The notes under the pieces: model-generated | Seen by the model: only the letters and a program-made list of their open reading frames with translations | Told to the model about the DNA's origin: nothing | The model's database searches: none | Translations under genes and position numbers: made by a program | Shown here: positions 40,521 to 50,046 of the stretch, piece by piece | Position numbering within the stretch: the stretch's first letter is position 1 | Layout: every line of letters begins with the position of its first letter | NCBI GenBank assembly: GCA_910589415.1 | Contig: OU342634.1 | Location: 24,797,144 to 24,861,143, forward strand | Length of the DNA: 64,000 bases | Source: Malachius bipustulatus | Taxonomy: Eukaryota > Arthropoda > Insecta > Coleoptera > Melyridae | Direction of reading: 5' to 3'

Positions 40521-41645
40521 TCATTCATTATAGCACGTTCTTTCCGAATGAATGGTTTTAAAATGTCTGGCGAGGTTGCATTTTATTTTAGTTTCATACT
40601 GACATTCCTCACATTTGTACACCTCCGTTTCTTTCGCATGTTTATTTTTATAATGTTGAGTCAAATACTCCCTGAGTCTCGTTTCGTAAGAACATTCCTT
40701 ACATTTGTACACTACCGCTTCTTTTGCATGCTTCTGTTTATAATGCCTGGTCAAGTGAGTCTTAATTTTTGTTTCGTATGAACATTCCTTACAAGTGTAC
40801 ACTTCTGCATCTTTTGAATGTTTGTATTTATAATGTTTAGTCAAATTGCAATTATCTTTTGTTTCAAAAGAACATTCCTCGCATTTGTACACTTTCACTT
40901 CGTTTGAATGTTTACGTTTATAATGTTTGGCTATATAATGTTTCATTCTTGTTTCAAAAGAACACAACTCGCATTCGTACACTTCAGTTTTTTGTGCGTG
41001 TTTATATTGATAATGTTGCGTCAAATTATGTTTGTATCTTGTTTCGAACGAACATTCCTTGCATTTGTGTAACTGGCCTCTCAAATGTTTGTTTCTATAA
41101 TGTTTGACAAGGTCACACTTAATTTCACTTCTATACTGACATTCGTTACATTCATAATACACGTCTTGTGTACACTGTTTGTGTCTGCGATTGAAATGAC
41201 TGGTGTAATAAGACTTCCTGTTTGTTTTATAAGGACAATGCGTGCAGTTGTACTTTGCCTGTTCTTCATTTTTACTTGACGAAACAGACTCACCCAGATT
41301 AACTTCATCCTTAAATAATTTTCTACTATCGCTTGTCGTCCCATCGTGCTCCCATTCTGGTTTATGTTCATCTATGTCTATTTTTTCCTTTTTGCATTCC
41401 ACACTTTCTACATTCACATGATGAAAATCGTATTGTGAGGCTTCAGGTTCTTTTTTTACACAGCAACGTGAAAAAATATTCTCAAAATTGTTGAATTCAG
41501 AGGACGGGCCACAGGTGGAATCATTTTGCCCATTTTCGCACTTCAACTTTGAGATCACCAAGAGGTCATCGAACTTATTATTATCTTCCACTGCTTCTGT
41601 TTCTGTTTTAATAACACACTTCTTATCAACTTCTTTTAAACTCAT
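40521..41645 (-). CDS. C2H2 zinc-finger protein, eight fingers, intronless
   Basis: A single frame of 374 residues. Residues 1-130 are acidic with repeated 'VKKEPE', 'IKTETE' and 'KKEKID' motifs of the kind that are SUMO acceptors in transcription factors. No ZAD or BTB domain is visible. Eight C2H2 fingers run from about residue 133 to 366 with the spacing C-x2-C-x13-H-x4-H. Fingers 3-8 are near-copies ('CKECSYETK...LTRHYKQKH') linked by variable 7-residue linkers ('AKETEVY'), not by the classical TGEKP. The fingers probably arose by tandem duplication. The protein is likely nuclear and DNA- or RNA-binding. The lack of introns suggests an insect-specific expanded finger family or retroposition. 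The ATG at 41645 has A at -3. Confidence 0.85.
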   Translation of the reverse strand: MSLKEVDKKCVIKTETEAVEDNNKFDDLLVISKLKCENGQNDSTCGPSSEFNNFENIFSRCCVKKEPEASQYDFHHVNVESVECKKEKIDIDEHKPEWEHDGTTSDSRKLFKDEVNLGESVSSSKNEEQAKYNCTHCPYKTNRKSYYTSHFNRRHKQCTQDVYYECNECQYRSEIKCDLVKHYRNKHLRGQLHKCKECSFETRYKHNLTQHYQYKHAQKTEVYECELCSFETRMKHYIAKHYKRKHSNEVKVYKCEECSFETKDNCNLTKHYKYKHSKDAEVYTCKECSYETKIKTHLTRHYKQKHAKEAVVYKCKECSYETRLREYLTQHYKNKHAKETEVYKCEECQYETKIKCNLARHFKTIHSERTCYNE

Positions 41646-41929
41646 GATGATGTTAGTTTTATTATTTCAAAAATACGTCAGCTGGACGGTAAACTCCTAA
41701 ATGTTAATAATTGTACAAACACAAACACTTACAACAAGCACGGCATGACCTAATAAAGACGAAAAGAAAAAAAATAAAAATAATAAAATAAAATAAAACA
41801 ATGTTAATACCTAATTAGTGAAAAAATAAAAATATAAAAAGTGAAAATAATAATAATAACGGTTCAGGTACTTTGACTTGACTTTTGACGGATATTAAAG
41901 TTGACGTATGAACCATGAACCGCTGCCAG

Positions 41930-42010
41930 CAGAATCCGCTGCTGCTAGTGCTGCCACCTGCCATTATTGGCCGCCATCAGTATGACGTCACTGGGCGGGG
42001 CTAAGTGGAA
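41930..42010. promoter_or_regulatory. GC-rich promoter-like segment upstream of the zinc-finger gene
   Basis: Within 80 bases there are a YY1/Pho-like 'gccgccatc' (41970-41978), a full CRE 'tgacgtca' (41983-41990) and a GC box 'gggcgggg' (41993-42000). The segment stands out from its AT-rich surroundings and lies about 300 bases upstream of the minus-strand zinc-finger ATG. It could also drive transcription to the right. This is inference from motifs. Confidence 0.4.
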
Positions 42011-42117
42011 ATGGTCCCAAATAAACAAACCATTCACGTGGCCATTGTTGTAAGCTGTCGTGATTTAGTTGAAGTTTTAAGTTCACGTCGTGAATGTGGT
42101 CCTAACGCCGTGTCCTA

Positions 42118-42813
42118 GCTGCATCCGGGTAATGCGTTGCGTGCGATGCGGGGAACGCACGCAACGCAAAATCGCACGAGAAATTTTGAGTGTGTCCTAA
42201 CTGAATACGTGCGGTGCGGGCGAGAAAATGGTTTCCAATCCAACTATTTCTGGTGCAGCTTCAGATGAAATACGTTTTAATTTGGAAACCAGTAGGTTGT
42301 TGGAGCTTGAAAGACTTAAAGATCACAGAAACAAACATGTTACTTAAGAGAAAGAAACAATAAGACGCAAGTAATCTATAGAAATAGGAAATAGGTATAG
42401 ATTTGATAGATAGATAAATAGAAGGTAGGTTAAATAAAAATAGGTCTACAATAGAAGTTAATAGACCTCATACTTACTTTAAAAACCTAAATTCGAGACA
42501 TTTTCACATTCCCAGTGTACCTTGACTCTTGTTCTTTTAAATAGATTTCTCTTATTGCACAAAATGTTTCGCTTTGGCACGAAGGCAATCGAAATTAAAA
42601 AAAGTTCCTGCCCGCCGTAAAAAATCGCAAGATTTTGACAGATGAAAATACTAAATATTTCAATTTAAAACAATGCGTGCGTTGCGGTGTCGTTTTATCG
42701 TACGACTTTGCGGGCAACGCGTCTACTGTGGACACTCCCATCATTGCTTTGCATGTGTTTTATTTTAATCGTTCACCGCAACGCACGCACGCAACGCAGT
42801 CCCCTGATGCAGC
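42118..42813. mobile_element. TIR element with 'gcgttgcgtgcg' subterminal repeats (MITE)
   Basis: The left end 'gctgcatccggg' and the right end, reversed, 'gctgcatcagggg' form inverted termini. Each is followed by 'tgcgttgcgtgcg', and both ends are flanked by TA. Inside, 'aacgcacgcaacgc' repeats occur at both ends. A short frame from 42228 ('MVSNPTISGAASDEIRF') ends at a stop after about 39 codons and may be a relic of a transposon gene. The style recalls PIF/Harbinger-derived elements, but the class is not proven. Confidence 0.6.
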
Positions 42814-42882
42814 TATCGTGTGAGCAAATGAAAACATAATTTAGGTAGGCCTTGGAAAAAAATTTCATGTCTTAGATTGGAT

Positions 42883-43262
42883 CTGTAAAACTGTAAAATG
42901 AAAATTTTGGTTTGTAAAATCGTAAACACATTCTGATATTGCCTTCTTCTTGTTTTCCAATTTTATTGTCAAATAATAATTATTTTGACATTTGCTGAAA
43001 TAAGGTGCATCAGGTTGTTAAAATTAGTTTTGTGATTTCTTGAATAACGCGGACATAAATTATTCGGAGATTGTTCCAGTTACCGTGAAGTTTATTGGAT
43101 TATTGACACTGCAAACCCCGTAAAAATGTCATGTTCAAGCCAAAGCAATAAAGGATTAATATCTAATAATAGTTTTCCTTAGTCTGCAGTTTGCCCTTTG
43201 TAAAATGGTAGGTATTTATGTTTAAGGCCCAATTATCTAGCTACTTATTAATTATAGTAAAG
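42883..43262. other. Unassigned AT-rich stretch
   Basis: No gene or RNA was recognised. It forms the 3' flank of the small frame at 43263-43490. Confidence 0.4.
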
Positions 43263-43490
43263 TCATTTATTAAGTATTTGCACCTGAGGGTTTAACATAA
43301 ACACACACCAGAAAGAATCCACCACATAAGATATAAAAATAAAATCAAATAAGAATAAAGTAACATAACCAATGAAAATGGGAATAAATCCAGAGATGTT
43401 TACACCATATATTAGGAACTTTCTTCCTACTATGCACTCATGCTCATGATAAAAGTAAGGTCTGTGATCTGTGGCTCTAGTGGTGGCCAT
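43263..43490 (-). CDS. Small hydrophobic protein, unidentified
   Basis: 75 codons on minus with a strong start context ('aaaaaatggcc'). The peptide begins polar ('MATTRATDHRPYFYHEHEC') and then has one long or two short hydrophobic segments ('FIPIFIGYVTLFLFDFIFISYVV'). That suggests a small membrane protein, for example of mitochondria or the secretory pathway. A possible splice acceptor ('atttccag') lies just upstream of the ATG, and AATAAA overlaps the final codons and could be the polyadenylation signal. It sits between the inverted arms at 42811-44270. I do not recognise a family, and chance is possible in AT-rich DNA. Confidence 0.3.
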   Translation of the reverse strand: MATTRATDHRPYFYHEHECIVGRKFLIYGVNISGFIPIFIGYVTLFLFDFIFISYVVDSFWCVFMLNPQVQILNK

Positions 43491-44214
43491 TTTTTAAGAG
43501 GGCAAACTCTTCTGGAAATAATGTTTATAAATTTTTGCCGGACAGTCGCTCGCCCATTTTTTTTTCTCGAAAAACTATTCTCATAAAGTTGGTATGGCTG
43601 TCCTTCTCATAAAGTTGGTATGGCTGTCCTCCTAAATAGCTGTGCAAACGGAATCTTGCCTTGTCACACCCTTACCTAAAAAAGTCCAGATAGGTGGTAC
43701 GGTTTAAAAACACAAATACGGCCCTGAAGGTGGAATGCGTTCATAAACAGAAACTGACGTTTATGTGTAACAACCAGAGTGATGCCTTACATTTTTCGGA
43801 ATATCGGCAGATTGTTCCATTTTATGAACGTAATTCGAACGAGAAAGCAAAGGAAATAATAATTCCAAAGTATTAGATTATGTGTACCTAAGTGTGTAAC
43901 TGTCAGGTTCACACTTTTTTTTTAATTTAATACTAATTTTTGTAATTTACTAATATTAATCACAGAATTGATTCACCCATATGTGTTTCTTCAAAACTCT
44001 GCGAGTGCACTTCAAGCGTCGTCATCGGCAATTTATGAGCGATGCTAGATTTTTATCCATCAAGCGAACTGGTTATTTATATGAACGCATCCAGAGTTTT
44101 TCATGTATGATGCAAACTGTAATTCATGAACGCACCCCAGACCACTCAAAATCACAAAATAAGAAAAATAAGATTTTTAAAACTAATGACAGTGATTTTA
44201 TCGTAGGATTCAAT
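43491..44214. other. Unassigned stretch with duplicated 21-mer and weak frames
   Basis: 'tcataaagttggtatggctgt' (in part) occurs twice in tandem at about 43582-43625. A 125-codon plus frame (43981-44358) runs through the right inverted arm and has no recognisable domain. Confidence 0.35.
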
Positions 44215-44270
44215 CTAAGACATGAAATTTTTTTCCAGGGCCTACCTAAATTATGTTTTCATTTGCTCAC

Positions 44271-45154
44271 ACGATATATAGGACGCGGCGTAAGTTATAA
44301 GTTTGACTTGTTGAGGTTGTTTTTAGGTATTGACCTGCGATCGTCATCAATACAATAATTTAATTTCTCTAAATCATATTTTAGGTTTCCATCGAGCTCG
44401 AGCCGACTGTCGGTAGTTTTATTTTTGTCACTAAAAATTCCGCTTTTACTGCAATCATCAAAAGTTTACAGTGAAATTGGCAGTCCTGCAACTGTCAAAT
44501 GCTTGTTTATTTAGAACCCTAGCTGTTTGTCCCGCCTAGCGCTTCGTGCGCTGTCGTGCCAAGAGAATAAATTGTACTCAAACAAATACCTACATAACCA
44601 AAGAAGAAGTAAAAATTGCACTGCAGGCGAATTTTTTTAAAAATCTAGTACAATTCAAGAAAAACTAGTACAATTTTAAATTAATAAAGTACAAATGTAC
44701 CAAATTGCTTTTTATAATAATTCTCATGTGTAATTTTGATTAATATGAGAGTGATTTGAGTGGTATAATAATTAACAAAATAATATTAAAAGAAAATGTT
44801 CATTTTAATTACTTAATTATTATATCTCAGGGTGTAGCAATTTTGTTTTAACAATTGACAGTATAATCACGATACACATATACACGGTATGCCGATAGAC
44901 GATGACGCGCAGGCTGCGTTCCGGTCTTGTGACGTCACGTGGATCAGATATTACACATGAGATTGCTCATATCTATTTTATTGTCAGAAATAAGTAAATA
45001 ATTTTTTGTACACATTGCTTTTATGGCTATTTCTGATATTCGGTTAAAGGTGGAGGTGGAGATTTATGCTATATTTAATAATAATTATAGGTTAATTATT
45101 TAAAAGGGAATATTTTAAAGAAATATTATAGGAATATAAATATATAATATACAG
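44271..45154. other. Unassigned region with an isolated CRE/E-box
   Basis: 'tgacgtcacgtg' at about 44930-44941 joins a CRE and an E-box in a locally GC-richer patch ('gatgacgcgcaggctgcgttccgg' region). No gene with a start nearby was recognised on either strand. Confidence 0.35.
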
Positions 45155-45430
45155 GATGTCCCAGCTTATTCGAAGCGGTCTCTGTAGGCCAAACGATGGA
45201 TTTTTTTCCAAAAAAAATTTGCACATTCAAGTACAGGATCACAATGGCCATAATTTAAAATTACTTTGGAGTATACAGAGTGTCCCATATGACATGTTAT
45301 GTTTTTTTAAATGGAATGCTCCTATGTTATTGCATTTTTAGATTGTCTGAGAAGAGAAAATAGGATTGGCTTTTACAGTTGGTGTTTAAATTCAGAAGTT
45401 TTTGAGTTATAAACAAGTGAAAATATTTTT
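45155..45430 (+). repeat. Dispersed 'acatgtccc' family, plus copy
   Basis: This begins 'caggatgtcccagcttattcgaagcggtct' (in part) and continues with 'aaatggaatgctcctatgttattgcat' and 'ggcttttacagttggtg'. The same order occurs in the left arm at 36690-36790, and reversed in 26580-26870. Non-coding. Confidence 0.8.
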
Positions 45431-45612
45431 ACTATTTGTATTATATTTTATTGAGAATATTTGGATTTCATATGTCATTTTCTACAAACTTTTCAGTTGA
45501 TATATCCATGGTAATCAATAATCATGGTTACTCAATTATTAAAAACATTCCTTTAATTTTAAAAACCAACAGATCTCGTTTTTATATTTCATTTAGTATA
45601 AAATAAAATAGA

Positions 45613-45727
45613 TTATGTATCACGGGAGTTATTAGATGTTAATAACCTCGGGCAACTTAACAATCCCTCGGGATTGCAATATGTTGCCCTCTGTAATTAA
45701 CATCCTCATAACTCCCTTGATACATAA
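45613..45727. repeat. Short perfect-type hairpin
   Basis: The arms at 45613-45655 and 45683-45727 pair over about 43 bases ('atgtatcacgggagtta' against its complement). A second small palindrome ('caatccctcgggattg', 45661-45676) sits in the loop. It is non-coding and compact enough to form a stem in RNA. Confidence 0.75.
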
Positions 45728-46029
45728 ATAACTATAATAACGCAGCCTCGTTTACAGACTATTACAAGTGGATCTACATAGCAACTATTCATACACACGT
45801 GTATTTCGTGTTGCATACAATAACAGATGATTTGATGTCATACCAACATAGGGGAGATCCCCTAAAATGGTGTGCATCAGTCCGCCGTTTTGAATTTTAT
45901 GAAAAATGATTGTTTTTCTTGGAAAACTCGGCCATTTATTTTTTTGACAAAAATGGTGGAGACCAAAATGTAGGAAGCCATACTTTTCGAATCAAACCTG
46001 AAAAATCTGATATATTCCATCACCCCGTA

Positions 46030-46200
46030 TTTAAATTTAAACTACAGAATAGGATACCTCATGAAAAGTTAAGATAGGGATATGAGGGACATGTAAGCCT
46101 TTTTTTAAATATGTCGAGCCGTAAAAAATATAAATTATAGAGAAAAAAACTGCAATAAACAAGGGAACGTATCCAATATAAGCACTTTTGGGACACCTCT
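46030..46200 (-). repeat. Fragment of the dispersed 'acatgtccc' family
   Basis: 'aggatacctcatgaaaagttaagatagggat' (in part), 'gacatgtaagcct' and 'gggacacctct' are recognisable. It is a degraded partial copy. Confidence 0.5.
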
Positions 46201-49200
46201 GTAAAGAATAATGAGAGATAGATCACCAGTACAAAGGAGTAAATAGTAAAATGACTTACAAAATTTTGAGGATTGTCTATACTATACTGAACTAACAGGT
46301 GGAGAAGGATCAATCGAAGTTAGAGAAATCCAAATTTCAATTTTTAATTTTTATTAACCTAAATAAAAGAATAATGTAAATTTAATAAAACATTACCTCT
46401 TATAGAATTTAAAATGCTTACATAATATTATGATAAGGTACACATAATTCTTCAAATTTTTGAGACATAAAATCAAGGTAAGCGAATGAACGTAACACGT
46501 AACGGTATTCTAGTAAAGGTACTGATGAACGTCAAACATTAAGAGAGAAACGGCAGTGTTCATTCATTACGACGAAGCCCAACTACAAGTTGTAAAGTTC
46601 ACATGGACATTTGAGCATGATTTTTAGACCTAAGTACATTTTTCCTTATTCTGTTTTATTTAGTTCCATTATTAGGTCCGTTCCTGAGGCATTCGAGTCT
46701 TCAGTTCTCCCGCCAAACGAGATGGGTCTCTCTTTAATTAAACTTCAAATATTTGCGGTTTTGATTCATCATTTTTCTCTTTAAACCCATCTCTATGATA
46801 ATGATGTAAAATAATGTAATGATGGTTTAATGTTTCACATTTACATGTTACAGAGAGGTACCTGCTATATTGTATCTCCAGCAGAGCATGCCAAAGGAAC
46901 GGTTATTTCTTCAAGTTCCGTACACAGAGTTATTATACTGATCAATGTTAAAAATGTACAATACGACATATTCTACACTACGTTATTACTTATTAGTATT
47001 TCTTATACACAGATTCACAAGACATTTATGCTGAATGAGTAATAATAGGTTTTACAGATTGATTACCGAGTAGTTCTTATTTCATATTCTAAATTTATCC
47101 TATAAGTTACATGACATCTTTCTTAGTTTAGGTTATTTTTATGCGGTAATAGACCAACCAATGGAATCGTATATATTAGTGAGTGTTATTATTATTGTTT
47201 GCCAAAATTTTTTGGTCGAAATTGAATTTCACCTTGCTTACATTGAGCGACTTTAATTGAATTCCAGGACAAAAATGTCTCAAATAATAAATTAATATAT
47301 ACACCTAAGGTATAAGAACTAAGAGTATATTTGGTCATCTTATAATGAATTTCTAATGAAATTGAAAGTTACGATGATTTTATTTATTATAAGTCTTATT
47401 GATTTCCGGTCTTGAGTTGTTAATAAAAAGTTCTGTTTTGTTATCGATGGTCCTCAAAAATTTCATCTAGTAGCTCTATACGTAATAAGACGGGCGGTTA
47501 TTTACAAAAAAAGATCCAAGAAATAGGTATATAAATCTGATTTGTCTGACAAATTTCAATAGAAATAGGTGTATAGGTAGTTATAATAACTATTATTAGT
47601 AATACAGTTTTTGAAAATGGATTATCAAATTTTTAAAAAAGCTTAAGTATTAATTTCAAGTTTTTTGGCTCTAACGATTATTACTTTATAATAATATCAA
47701 CTTAACGAATCGACCAGGATATTAATTGATCCTAAATGACGATGTGCTGGCTGAATAGCTTAGTAAAAGCTAAAGGTCATAAGAAGAAGAATCCTAAATG
47801 ACACTTGAGGTTTATTTTCTTTTTACAACTTTGTGCTACTATTGCCACTTGTCAAAAGTTAAATCCTCTTTTTCTTTTCTTCGATTCTATATTTTGATGC
47901 ATGATTAAACTTCCACCATGGATTGAGCCACCGACCAATTTGTGTTTTTTTATTAATTAATTAAAACCCAAGGGAGGGGGGGGGATTCTGGAGTTTGAAC
48001 CTTATTTTTGATGCCTATGGACATTGTAAAAATTAAATAATTAATGGAAAGTGACTATATGAACTTGATACTGATGGCCACTGTAGTATTATCAGAAGAA
48101 AGATTTATTAAATTTAACACTGGAGCAATCAATAACTTAAAGTCGCGTTCTGTTAATAGCATTATTTTTAAAACGTTCATAGGCTCTCGAAATATGGTTC
48201 AAATTACAGAAGTTTCATCAAAATCCAAAGGATTCTAAAGTTGACTAGCCTTAAATTATTAGGATCACTGAACAAAAAAAACTATTATTTTTTAATAGTA
48301 GATAGAAATTATTAGTTGGGTGTTCATTTATTAATTGTCTTAGTCGACATTACTAGGACTACAATTTCAGTCATTTGTCATCATCATAAAAAATGTCACA
48401 CCTAACTACGATTTCTTTCATAAGGGAAAAAGTAACTTGTTTGTTTTTCTAAGTTGTCGTCAACTTTTTTTCCTCAACATGCAATTTAAATTTAGAAAGA
48501 TCGAAAAGAATAATTTTTTTTCGACCGTTTCTTACATTCTTCTTCTTACATTATTTAAACTTAAATAGCAATCAATTGTCATTTAGGTCACTATCGATTG
48601 AATTAATAAATCGATTAATCCAGTTTATATAGGAATAAAAGAAGAATTTATACATTATTATGAATAATGGTAACAATAATTGATCACATTGAAACTTATA
48701 TATGTTTTGATCTTATTTTATATACAAACATTCAGTTACACTGAACCTATCTATCTACTTTTAAAATTTATATCATATACGATACCGATTTTAAAATATC
48801 TAGTATATAAAAATTTGAAATATCTTCTATAAAATCTATATTTTTACTGGGTGCGTTTCTAAATGGTCAACGTTGGCAACAAAAATGTTTACAAAAGACC
48901 TAATACATATATTATATAAGTTGTCTGAGACAGCATTGCTTCCAGGGGTCAACAGTTTGATGCTTGGTTGACAGTTTAAAAACACACCCTAATTATAATC
49001 ACAACACATAAACATCTCGTGTTGTATGTCGTGGCGTTTAAATGTGCTATAAATCATCTCATATCCAACTATTGAATTGAATTGAATTATTGAATTAAAT
49101 TTATTAATAATTAGGTATATCATGTAGAATATAGAATTAATTAGGTAGGTATTTGTGATTACTGTGAAAATATATTGATCCAAGTGAAATATTTTTGTAT

Positions 49201-49440
49201 TGTGTTTATAAATTCATCATATAGTTAATTGCTATTATGTATAATATATTTATCCTGTTTCCATCAAAGAGACTACAGCAGATCCGGTACAGCGATCGAT
49301 ACACCAAGTTATTTGAGTAACGTCAAGAGTAAGGTGGGTCGTGTGCGTTCGTATATCATTGGTAGATTCTGTTAAATAAAACGCTAATTCTCGATCTGTC
49401 TGATCATAAAACAAACAATGTAGAAGCTCATTCATTCGAT
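46201..49440. other. Long AT-rich gene-free region
   Basis: No exon, RNA gene or repeat with clear ends was recognised. At 47749-47790 'tgctggctgaatagct' with a following agaagaagaa tract resembles 15615-15690. A run of about 9 G lies at about 47977-47985. The 3' end of the otopetrin transcript may reach about 49440, where plus 'tttatt' gives AATAAA on minus. Confidence 0.4.
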
Positions 49441-50046
49441 TTATTTTATTATTAGTTTTCGATTACTCTCCAATATAACCTAAAATAATTTTTATGGTAC
49501 AGAGTATCACAGATAAAGTTGAGGTGATCAACTAAATATTTAAATCGTTTATTTTTTCTTCTTTGAGTCAGCTGAGAATAAATTTAATAAAAATCGAACC
49601 AACATACCATATCAACGGTCCAATCTAGAGGGTTATTAAAGCTTCTACATTGTCATTATTAATCTCCACACATACATACACACTAGATACATTATTTTTG
49701 GCAGTTGATATTAATTCTCGCATTTAAACATAAAATTCAAGTTAACAGACATAGATATGTAAGTAATAAAAATATATTTATAAACAAAACGTAAATAAAA
49801 TGTACAAAAATAAATAAATAATAATAATCCAATATAAAACTAAAAATGAGCAAAAACTCTCAGACTTGAACTCACATCCAAACACACATAGAAAACGTAC
49901 GTTTCCGTCGATTCGATCGAACAGACTCGGGACAGAAACACTCAAAAATAAATGAAGATCAATTATTCTGTTAAAGGGTAAATAAATAATTATCCCCGAT
50001 TGCTTTGAGCATTGTCTCACTCGTTTTTGGAATAGCGTGATTGAGT
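49441..50046 (-). terminator. Otopetrin 3' UTR region
   Basis: This lies directly downstream of the otopetrin stop on minus. It is AT-rich with no frame of note. The AATAAA at about 49440-49445 (minus) is a possible polyadenylation signal, giving a 3' UTR of about 600 bases. Confidence 0.35.

Larger units (their letters stand above)
42811..44270. repeat. Pair of inverted 60-base arms 1.35 kb apart
   Basis: 42815-42872 ('tcgtgtgagcaaatgaaaac' ... 'tttcatgtcttag') recurs inverted at 44215-44268 with few differences. The left arm begins exactly where the MITE at 42118-42813 ends. The interior has only short frames. This may be an element with long inverted ends, later invaded by the MITE. Confidence 0.65.
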
